Source: an uncultured Clostridia bacterium (GTDB taxonomy: Bacteria; Bacillota; Clostridia; TANB77; CAG-508). Taken from it: a stretch of DNA of 32,504 bases. This document shows positions 8,082 to 15,281 of this stretch, piece by piece (position 1 is the stretch's first letter; every line of letters starts with the position of its first letter). Made by a program: the position numbers and the translations under genes. Where the stretch lies: contig CALXFH010000015.1 of NCBI GenBank assembly GCA_944387555.1, positions 1 through 32,504 of the forward strand. The letters are read 5' to 3'. The notes beneath the pieces are model-generated. The model ran no database searches and was not told where the DNA came from. It saw only the letters and a program-made list of their open reading frames with translations.

Positions 8082-8104
8082 ATTTTAAAAGGAAAAAATA
8101 TTAA

Positions 8105-8193
8105 AGTAATTTTTTAGATTAAGTGTTTTTACGTAGGGAATTAAAAGGGTAGTAAAAACACTGGTAAGTGAAACTTAAATCTAAAAAATTACT
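8105..8193. repeat. Long bipartite palindrome (MITE-like or structured RNA)
   Basis: An outer 16-bp perfect inverted repeat (AGTAATTTTTTAGATT at 8105-8120, AATCTAAAAAATTACT at 8178-8193) encloses an inner 10-bp perfect inverted repeat (GTGTTTTTAC at 8123-8132, GTAAAAACAC at 8152-8161). The apical loop is GTAGGGAATTAAAAGGGTA. There is a 16-base one-sided bulge on the right. No T-run follows on either strand, so it does not look like a plain terminator. Confidence 0.75.
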
Positions 8194-8209
8194 CCATTTC
8201 CCTGTTAAG

Positions 8210-8262
8210 ATGTGTCCCTAAATGCGTAAAAATGTGCAAAAGGAAACGTCCCTAATTTGACA
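8210..8262 (-). repeat. REP-like GC-rich intergenic repeat, copy 1
   Basis: On the minus strand this holds GGGACGTTTCCTTTT and GGACACATC, both also found at 28603-28632 on the plus strand. It stands out from the AT-rich surroundings. It overlaps the spoIVB stop, so the last codons of spoIVB (EVSN) fall within it. Confidence 0.5.
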
Positions 8263-9488
8263 CCTCTCTTGATTGCTTGATCATAATATCCGCAAAAACA
8301 CCATAGCCTTCTTCTGGGTTATTTACCAATACATGTGTTACAGCTCCAATGAACTTGCCGTTTTGGATTATTGGTGAGCCTGACATTCCTTGTATTATTC
8401 CTCCTGTTTTTTCTAATAGTCTTTCATCTGTTACTTTTATTTCCATGCTTTTATTATCATAATTATTATCTTTGAATATTTTTTCTATTTCTATCTCATA
8501 TTCTTGAGGCGTTCCATTATCTAGACTACAAAGAATTGTTGCTTTTCCAGTCTTTATCTCATCTCTTGTTGCAACTTCCATCTCTTTAGAAGTATCTATA
8601 TTTAGACTTGATAAATTATCTACTGTTCCATAAATTCCAAATTTAGTATTTTTACTAATTAATCCTATATTTTTTCCACTTTCTATTGTTCCTTGTATTT
8701 TTCCTGGAGTTCCTTCCTCTCCTTTTGTTATATTTAAAATTCTAGTTGTTACAAATTCTCCTGAAGCTATATCTATTAAGTCTCCTGTATCTATATCAGA
8801 TATTCCATGGCCTAATGCTCCAAAAGTTCTAGTAGATGGCTCATAAAAAGTAATTGTTCCAACACCTGCTGCACTATCTCTTACCCATAATCCTAATTTA
8901 TATTCATCATTTTCTTGTTTTACTGGAGTTATACTACATTCTTTTATTTCTTGTTCATGCACATATTGGAGTTTTACTTCTTTTCCCTCTGACATATTTA
9001 CTGTCTCTACCAAATCATCGCTTGAATGTATTTCATTGTTATTTACTTTTACTATTCTATCTCCCTCTTCTATCCCAGAATTCTCATAAGGCTTATATTT
9101 TTTATTATCTTCTCCTTCTATTTCAGACATTCCGAACCACTAAAACTCCATTTGTATATAATTTAACTCCTGCAATATTACCTACTGGTATTACTTTTGT
9201 TTTTGGTATTATATCTACATTTACTTCTTTTAATGGAATAGTATTAAACAAACTTACCTCCACTTTCGAGCTTCCTACTTCATCACTTAATTTATTCCCA
9301 TCACTTGATGATGCTTCCACAGTTTCACTATTCTTATCTTTTAATTGAATTCCAAATAAAGTTCTGAAAGAAATATTTTCCCCTTCAAAAGCAACTATTT
9401 TATCAGGAATTTTTTCAATTACTAAAATATAACTATAAATTAAACCTAAAAAAAATACTAACAATAGCATTTTGAAAAATCTTTTCAT
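8252..9488 (-). CDS. spoIVB: SpoIVB peptidase (stage IV sporulation protease), requires +1 frameshift at CGG
   Basis: Serine peptidase (family S55) secreted from the forespore to trigger sigma-K activation in sporulation. The N-terminal part starts MKRFFKMLLLVFFLGLIYSYI (a signal anchor) and runs to GVKLYTNGVLVV. The C-terminal part carries a PDZ domain (SGIEEGDRIVKVNNNEI) and the S55 domain, with the catalytic His in FGALGHGISD and Ser in GGIIQGMSGSPIIQNG. The two parts are in different frames. Skipping the C of CGG codon 119 gives VLVVGMSEIEG, matching the VLVVG of B. subtilis SpoIVB, and a 411-residue protein of normal length. Without the shift translation ends two codons later. AAGGAGAATTTTT precedes ATG 9488. 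Confidence 0.9.
9132..9134 (-). other. Putative +1 frameshift site (CGG codon 119 of spoIVB)
   Basis: Zero frame reads GTT CGG AAT GTC TGA. Skipping the C gives GTT GGA ATG TCT, restoring the SpoIVB frame with a conserved Gly. This is the only in-frame CGG in the gene. Confidence 0.78.
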
Positions 9489-9583
9489 AAAAATTCTCCT
9501 TAAAATTACTATTATTAGTATTTACAGTTTTTAATTTTATATACTTAACTTTAAATTTTTTACTTTTTCAATAATTTTATTTT

Positions 9584-11173
9584 TTAATTCCACTCTGTTG
9601 TAATAGGATTTGTTCTATACATACTAAACCTTTCTCTTCCCAATGCTGTAAAATACGCTCGTGTTAAAGCTGTATTTCCTAAGTCTTCCATATATTCATA
9701 TATATTATCTGGAACACTTGCTCCTGTTTGATTTACAATTGATGTATAACAACCAAGTTCAGTATGTGGATAATAATATGTTGTAGAACTTCCATTTGTA
9801 ACAGATTTTCTTTCAAAATCTATATTTGAAAATGCTCCTGTAATATTATTATTACCTATTAAATCTTGGTCTGTTGCTCTATGATAGTTTCCATCACTTG
9901 TTATTATATATATTGAATCTGTATTTACAACTTCCTCCGTTTTTGTATTTGTTACTATTGAATAACCATTATATATCTTTCCTCCAATACTTAGTCCTTG
10001 CATGAAGCTAATTACAGATACATTATTTAAAATTTTTTCCCAATCTGTTTCACTCAAATTTGGCATTTGGAAATTTGCACTTGTAGAAGAAGCATATCTA
10101 TTATAATTTGCAATTGCAATTGATAAATTTTTTTCAATTGAATAACGAATTACAGATAATCTATGTTGATTAAATAATGAATTCGGATCTTCAATTGCAT
10201 CAGCTGAGCCTTGGTCATTTCCAAAAATAGAAATATTTTGTCCATATACATCAGCTAATGAATTGTTGTTTTCATCTACTGCATCACTTGTAGTTAAATC
10301 ACCAAGATTGTCTCTCACCCAATCTGTAAATTCACGAGCATTTGTATAATATTCTATAGCATCATTACTTGTATCACTATATTGTGTAGTTGTTGGATAG
10401 GTTTGTTTTTCATTATTAAGCATTGAAAACCAATGGTCACCTTCATGATAATACTTAACACCATCTATCTTTTCATAATTATAATTTCCAATTGTAGCCT
10501 GTGTTTGAGTTGTATTATCATAAAAACCTACATTTTCTTGTAAATTTTCATTTGCTGTAATTGGAACATGTCTATATGATATATTATCTCCTGAGCCTAT
10601 AATATTATCTGGCTCTATTAAATAACCTGTTTTATAAACAGCCTTACCATTAACAATTCCTTCTACAGTAATACAATTATCTAATGAATATGTTATTACT
10701 ACATTTGTTGATCCTTTTACATATCTACAACTATAATGAACATATGGTTTTAGTCCATAAAGCTTCTCTCCATTTTGATATGTTGCACCTGCATCTTCAT
10801 CACTTATTGTATTAGTAAACGGTGTATAAATATAATATCCATCATACATTGTATACACTAAAGCTGGTACATAGTCTTGTAATGTTTCTTTATTATATCC
10901 AGCCATGTTGAAATTCTCTGCTATCGAACTAAAAAATGTATTAACAGATGCTTCTATATCTCTAATTTTAGAGTTTGATAAATCTGAAGTACCACTATTT
11001 ATAGTATTTAATTGGAAAGCTTTTAAAGCATCATATGTTGCATTTGTTAATTTAAAATCATATGATATTTGTAGCTCAATAGTTTGTACTTGATTTTGTA
11101 CATATGAAGTTAATATCAATGAAATTGGTAACATTATTATAACAAATATTACCGCTAAATTTTGTATTTTCAT
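9584..11173 (-). CDS. Large pilin-like/Tad-associated membrane protein (529 aa)
   Basis: Not assignable to a named family. One N-terminal membrane helix (MKIQNLAVIFVIIMLPISLILTSYV) is followed by a long extracellular domain rich in Tyr, Asn, Thr and Ser, starting with a helix (about 25-75) and then beta-rich sequence. This single-helix plus large exposed domain resembles the bigger minor pilins or TadE/TadG-type proteins of Tad loci. It is the last gene of the pilus operon, behind a 13-bp hairpin that may reduce its expression. A tip adhesin or pseudopilin role is inferred from position only. Confidence 0.6.
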   Translation of the reverse strand: MKIQNLAVIFVIIMLPISLILTSYVQNQVQTIELQISYDFKLTNATYDALKAFQLNTINSGTSDLSNSKIRDIEASVNTFFSSIAENFNMAGYNKETLQDYVPALVYTMYDGYYIYTPFTNTISDEDAGATYQNGEKLYGLKPYVHYSCRYVKGSTNVVITYSLDNCITVEGIVNGKAVYKTGYLIEPDNIIGSGDNISYRHVPITANENLQENVGFYDNTTQTQATIGNYNYEKIDGVKYYHEGDHWFSMLNNEKQTYPTTTQYSDTSNDAIEYYTNAREFTDWVRDNLGDLTTSDAVDENNNSLADVYGQNISIFGNDQGSADAIEDPNSLFNQHRLSVIRYSIEKNLSIAIANYNRYASSTSANFQMPNLSETDWEKILNNVSVISFMQGLSIGGKIYNGYSIVTNTKTEEVVNTDSIYIITSDGNYHRATDQDLIGNNNITGAFSNIDFERKSVTNGSSTTYYYPHTELGCYTSIVNQTGASVPDNIYEYMEDLGNTALTRAYFTALGRERFSMYRTNPITTEWN

Positions 11174-11200
11174 AATATCTTTCCTTTTGTATTATAAAAT

Positions 11201-11230
11201 TAGCTTGTAATATATAAATATTACAAGCTA
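11201..11230 (-). terminator. Intra-operon hairpin, attenuator or terminator
   Basis: A perfect 13-bp stem (TAGCTTGTAATAT and ATATTACAAGCTA) with a 4-base loop, followed on the minus strand by ATTTTATAA. It separates the 529-residue gene from the upstream pilin genes and may set their ratio. Confidence 0.6.
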
Positions 11231-11245
11231 GTATACTTTAATTGT

Positions 11246-11785
11246 TTAATTTCCAGCTCCATTTGCTGTAACTATACCAGCATGTTCTGCTGCAATTGAA
11301 TATGTATCATTTCCTGTTACTTTATAGAAAAAGTTTTTAAGTTGTTGTGATAATGTTGAATTTGTATTTCTTACACTAGTTGAGAAAAAATCTCCTTCTT
11401 TTAAAGCTAAAGTTTTAGGTGTTCCCCCTTGTGGATCTATTGTATCCATTATTTGAGATGTATACATTGTATAATATACATTCTCACCTATTTTTGTTGA
11501 TTCTGCTTGTGTTGTTTTCTTTCCTGGATTCTCATCTAAAATTTGAGCTTGCATTTCTACATCATAACTGTTTCCAGTTGCAGAAATCTCTTGAACAAAA
11601 CTATTATACTTATCTATTGATAGTCTTCCTGTTGTTCTTACATCATCAACAAATTCTGTTGTTGCTGTTTCCACTGATAATTGTGAAACATCATCTGTTC
11701 TATCTGACATTGTCATTAGTGGAAAAACAAACATTAAAACTGCGGCTAATACTATGGCTATTATGGTAATTACTGTATCTCCCAT
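11246..11785 (-). CDS. Small pilin/TadE-like membrane protein (179 aa)
   Basis: One N-terminal helix directly after the start (MGDTVITIIAIVLAAVLMFVF) and then an exposed domain with TATTEFVDDVRTTGRLSIDKYNSFVQEI. This segment is like the region that follows the helix in TadE-like and archaellin-like pilins. No leader peptide or GxxxxE cleavage site precedes the helix. It is part of the pilus operon. The ribosome site AAAGGAGG is clear. The precise role is unknown. Confidence 0.6.
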   Translation of the reverse strand: MGDTVITIIAIVLAAVLMFVFPLMTMSDRTDDVSQLSVETATTEFVDDVRTTGRLSIDKYNSFVQEISATGNSYDVEMQAQILDENPGKKTTQAESTKIGENVYYTMYTSQIMDTIDPQGGTPKTLALKEGDFFSTSVRNTNSTLSQQLKNFFYKVTGNDTYSIAAEHAGIVTANGAGN

Positions 11786-11815
11786 TTTTATCCTCCTTTA
11801 AAGTTAAAACTTATA

Positions 11816-12475
11816 TTATACTGGCGTATAAGTAATTACTCTCTTCTCTGTTTTATTAGCATCTGGAACATTTGCTGCCTCTTCTTCTGTCAACCCCTCT
11901 TCTCCTTGATAGTAAATACCTATACTCTCCTTTAACTTTCTATTATTTATTTTATCATATAATCCTTCATTATTCAAGTAAATTCCTGAATTCCTTTGAA
12001 ATGTACGCTGTATATCAAGGAAATTATCTAAATCATCTCCATATAATATTGCCATAATAAAATCTTCCGTCTGGCCTTCTCCTAATCCCCAGTTTGTATT
12101 CAAATCTATTTCATATACTGGTTCTGGTTGTCCTGTTTCGGCATTTCTTTGTCTATATACACCATCATTTCCTAATAGCCCACTAGCATCTTGTGCTGTA
12201 TCACTATCCCTAAATACAACTTTATAATTTTCCTTATATGCTTTATATATCGAAGGTATTATACTTTCTGTACTAACTAACCTTTCAGTTAATACATTTC
12301 CTGAACTATCAGTATTTTCCTCAACATATGTATAATCATATTCTCTATCATTATAATCTAACAATACTTGAGAAACTTGTCTTACTTCTCCAAAGGCATT
12401 GATACTTATAGACAATGCCAATACGAATATTAATACTGCTGCCGCCATCTGTAGAGCATCTGCTGCATTTTCCAT
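11816..12475 (-). CDS. Leaderless pilin-like protein (MENAADAL type, 219 aa)
   Basis: The N-terminus MENAADALQMAAAVLIFVLAL matches the MENASKAL start of the neighbouring pilins, followed by one membrane helix (about 9-28) and an acidic, Tyr/Asn-rich exposed domain. It is the most divergent member of the set and lacks the conserved FNxxF...VRG segment. GGAGAGGAGTTGATAACTT precedes ATG. Inferred to be a minor pilin or a specialised subunit of the Tad-like fibre. Confidence 0.6.
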   Translation of the reverse strand: MENAADALQMAAAVLIFVLALSISINAFGEVRQVSQVLLDYNDREYDYTYVEENTDSSGNVLTERLVSTESIIPSIYKAYKENYKVVFRDSDTAQDASGLLGNDGVYRQRNAETGQPEPVYEIDLNTNWGLGEGQTEDFIMAILYGDDLDNFLDIQRTFQRNSGIYLNNEGLYDKINNRKLKESIGIYYQGEEGLTEEEAANVPDANKTEKRVITYTPV

Positions 12476-12515
12476 AAGTTATCAACTCCTCTCCTAATTA
12501 TAAATTATTTTTTAA

Positions 12516-12959
12516 TTAGCTATTACTACTTCCGCCATTTGCTATTGTTATTTTATTTACTAAACCTGTTTGTTGATCTGTTGTATATGTTACTTTATAT
12601 GTTGTTCCTGTACTTGCTTTATCATAACTTGCTGATCCATTTATTTTTCCTTTAGGTTTATTATTTCCATTCCAAGTTGTTGCTGTTACATCAACTTCAA
12701 CTTGTCTAGTTGTATCATCTTGATATGTTACATTGTTATTTTGTATTTGTTCTAATAAAGAGTTTACTTGTGCTCCTCTTACATTATTTCCTGCAAATTG
12801 TGTAAATTTTGAGTTAAATGTAGATATATCTACCTCACTCATTGAATTGCTGTTTAAAACTCCTGATGCTTGTCTATAAATAATTATACCTAATGATATA
12901 ATTAAGATTGCAAGTAATATTGCACCTGCGATAATTAATGCTTTTGACGCATTCTCCAT
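12516..12959 (-). CDS. Leaderless pilin-like protein, tandem copy B (147 aa)
   Basis: Pilin-like subunit: MENASKALIIAGAILLAILI (short polar start plus membrane helix to about 28), then a helix with FNSKFTQFAGNNVRGAQVNS and a beta-rich C-terminal domain ending NGGSSNS. Residues 1-69 are identical to the product at 13058-13498, and only the last half differs (VDVTATTWNGNNKPKG here). The duplication looks recent or gene-converted at the 5' end. GAGGAGTTGATATTTT precedes ATG. A fibre subunit role in the Tad-like operon is inferred. Confidence 0.7.
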   Translation of the reverse strand: MENASKALIIAGAILLAILIISLGIIIYRQASGVLNSNSMSEVDISTFNSKFTQFAGNNVRGAQVNSLLEQIQNNNVTYQDDTTRQVEVDVTATTWNGNNKPKGKINGSASYDKASTGTTYKVTYTTDQQTGLVNKITIANGGSSNS

Positions 12960-13057
12960 AAAATATCAACTCCTCTAATTAATATTGTGAACTACCAACC
13001 ACCTAAAGAAATGTGGGTTTTACGCTCCTAATTTATAAATTTATTTTTTTGTAATAT

Positions 13058-13498
13058 TTAGTTACTACTTCCGCCATCTGCTATTGTTATTACATCTACT
13101 AAACCTGTTTTTGAATTTGTTGTATATGTTACTTTATATGTTGTTCCTGTACTTGCTCCATCATAACTTTTTGATCCATTTATTTTTCCATCAGGTTTAT
13201 CTGTTCCATTCCAAGTACCTGCAGTTACTTTAACAGAAACTTGTCTAGTTGTATCATCTTGATATGTTACATTGTTATTTTGTATTTGGTCTAATAAAGA
13301 GTTTACTTGTGCTCCTCTTACATTATTTCCTGCAAATTGTGTAAATTTTGAGTTAAATGTAGATATATCTACCTCACTCATTGAATTGCTGTTTAAAACT
13401 CCTGATGCTTGTCTATAAATAATTATACCTAATGATATAATTAAGATTGCAAGTAATATTGCACCTGCGATAATTAATGCTTTTGACGCATTCTCCAT
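13058..13498 (-). CDS. Leaderless pilin-like protein, tandem copy A (146 aa)
   Basis: Near-duplicate of the next gene downstream: same MENASKALIIAGAILLAILI helix and FNSKFTQFAGNNVRG segment. The C-terminal part is similar but not identical (VKVTAGTWNGTDKPDG). There is no prepilin leader before the helix. GGGAGGAATTTATT precedes ATG. Having two near-identical subunits points to the major pilin of this system or to antigenic/heteromeric variants, both of which are inference. Confidence 0.7.
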   Translation of the reverse strand: MENASKALIIAGAILLAILIISLGIIIYRQASGVLNSNSMSEVDISTFNSKFTQFAGNNVRGAQVNSLLDQIQNNNVTYQDDTTRQVSVKVTAGTWNGTDKPDGKINGSKSYDGASTGTTYKVTYTTNSKTGLVDVITIADGGSSN

Positions 13499-13585
13499 AA
13501 TAAATTCCTCCCTTATTTTTACTTTTGTTTATTTTTATTTTAACCAATTAAATCTTGGCAATTTTAATAACTAAATTAATTAAAT

Positions 13586-14017
13586 TTATTGTGTTATCTG
13601 TTCTATAAGCATATATTTTACTTTTCCCGTAGATTTATGATACTCTATCTTTGTACACTTAAACTTTATCCCATTATAATTTTCTACAAATCTGTCCATT
13701 CCTCCTGCGTACAATGTTTCCATATTATATGTTGTATCATTATCTATTATTTTTATATCTATTTTAATTGAATTTGTATCATTTTCTTTAAAAACACCTT
13801 TTTCATCTTTTTCAACTGCATTTGTTAAGTTATTATCATAAGCTTTATTAATTAATGTAACCACATCAGCTCCATAAAATTCTTGATTATAATAACTTTC
13901 AAATTGATTATTTTCTTTTTTGGCTTCATTATAACTAGCTTTATAGTTTAAGTACATATATGATATACCAACTATCATAATTATGCCAATTAGGAATATT
14001 ATAGCTAACTTTTTCAT
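13586..14017 (-). CDS. Small pilin-like membrane protein (143 aa)
   Basis: One helix (MKKLAIIFLIGIIMIVGISY) and then KASYNEAKKENNQFESYYNQEFYGADVVTLINKAYDNN. This is the same FxxYxGxxVxxLxxxAxxNN pattern as the MENASKAL pilins, so it is a divergent member with a different N-terminus. I place the start at ATG 14017, because GAGGAC sits just before it. A longer in-frame ATG at 14029 lacks a site. Probably a minor pilin. Confidence 0.6.
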   Translation of the reverse strand: MKKLAIIFLIGIIMIVGISYMYLNYKASYNEAKKENNQFESYYNQEFYGADVVTLINKAYDNNLTNAVEKDEKGVFKENDTNSIKIDIKIIDNDTTYNMETLYAGGMDRFVENYNGIKFKCTKIEYHKSTGKVKYMLIEQITQ

Positions 14018-14037
14018 AATTGTCCTCATTTTATTTA

Positions 14038-14502
14038 TTATTTATTTAATGTAAAATTTACTGTACTTACTCTTTTAGTATTTGGATTAATTATTACATT
14101 ACATGTATATGTAGGCAAACTTTCTGAAGTTTTGTTAATAGAATTTACATCATTTGACACTAAATTATCTAACTGACTACTAGTATAATTTTGTATTTGA
14201 TTATTTCCTAGTTTTACTATTATGTAATAATTAGTTTCTGTTTGAGATGTAAGTTCATAATTTGCATTACTATCTTTAGCTAAATTTGCAACTGTAACTA
14301 CATCATGAATTGTAATATCTGTTCTTCCTTCATATGATGTAAATTGTGCATTAAATTGATTTATTTGGTTTGCTTCATTTTGTCTATGTACCTCAGCAGA
14401 TGCTGCACCAAAGTTTGCAAATAAGTATATAGCTAATGATAATATTAAAATACCTATTAAAACACCTGCTGCCATAATAAGTGCTTTTGATGCATTCTCC
14501 AT
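14038..14502 (-). CDS. Leaderless pilin-like protein (154 aa)
   Basis: MENASKALIMAAGVLIGILI helix, then INQFNAQFTSYEGRTDITIH and VVTVANLAKDSN, the conserved post-helix module of this pilin set. The C-terminal domain is beta-rich (YYIIVKLGNNQ, TYTCNVIINPNTKRVSTVNF). ATG is preceded by GGAGTAGATT. It lies between the 248-residue and the 143-residue members. Function as a fibre subunit is inferred. Confidence 0.65.
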   Translation of the reverse strand: MENASKALIMAAGVLIGILILSLAIYLFANFGAASAEVHRQNEANQINQFNAQFTSYEGRTDITIHDVVTVANLAKDSNANYELTSQTETNYYIIVKLGNNQIQNYTSSQLDNLVSNDVNSINKTSESLPTYTCNVIINPNTKRVSTVNFTLNK

Positions 14503-14517
14503 AATCTACTCCTATTT

Positions 14518-15264
14518 TTAATTAAATTTTCCATTAAAACTAAATTCCATTCTTGTTATTCTACCTGTACTTTGATTATATTCAACTTTGTCACAATTAA
14601 AATATGCTCTTTTAAATTGTATATATTCATAATACTTATATACATCACTTCTAATTGTGCTATCTTTTTTTATTTGTGAATAACTACTTACAGTAACTTT
14701 CTTAGATGCTGAATTAAATTTATTTACTGCCTCTTGTTTTTCTTGATCACTTGAACTATCATCTATAAATATATTTGTAAGATTTGTAGTTAAATTAGTC
14801 AACGAACTTTGCCCATATGTATCTTCCAAATTATCAATTGTTGTCTTTATGCTATTTTCAAACTCATTATTTGTTTGACTAATTGTATAACTATTTTTTG
14901 TAATTAATGTATTAGCTCCATCAGCAGATAATTTTGTTCTATCTATTGTAAAATAAATTGTCATTGGCTCATATCCTATATCTTGTCCTCTATCACCTGC
15001 TGTTGTATTTCCTGCTGTTGACTGCCTTCTATTATAATCAATTGCTTTATTTAATAATGAATATAAGTCACTTCCTCTAACATCTTTTCTATTGTAAGTT
15101 TCAAATTGACTATTAAATTCAGAAATCTGTGCAGAACGTGTACTTCTTGTATCAGTTTCTTGGTAAGCTGTCAAATTATTAAACATTAAAATCAATGCTC
15201 CAATTATCATTAATGCAATTAGTACACTTCCTGCCATAATAAGGGCTTTTGATGCATTTTCCAC
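14518..15264 (-). CDS. Leaderless pilin-like protein, largest MENASKAL member (248 aa)
   Basis: First pilin gene after the machinery genes. MENASKALIMAGSVLIALMI helix, then ISEFNSQFETYNRKDVRGSD and LYSLLNKAIDYN, the shared module, followed by a longer exposed domain (GYEPMTIYFTIDRTKL and a helical insert around 130-190). The start is a GTG with AAAAGGAGGAACTTAA upstream. It follows the TadB-TadC gene by 17 bases, so it is co-transcribed with it. Confidence 0.65.
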   Translation of the reverse strand: MENASKALIMAGSVLIALMIIGALILMFNNLTAYQETDTRSTRSAQISEFNSQFETYNRKDVRGSDLYSLLNKAIDYNRRQSTAGNTTAGDRGQDIGYEPMTIYFTIDRTKLSADGANTLITKNSYTISQTNNEFENSIKTTIDNLEDTYGQSSLTNLTTNLTNIFIDDSSSDQEKQEAVNKFNSASKKVTVSSYSQIKKDSTIRSDVYKYYEYIQFKRAYFNCDKVEYNQSTGRITRMEFSFNGKFN

Positions 15265-15281
15265 TTAAGTTCCTCCTTTTA

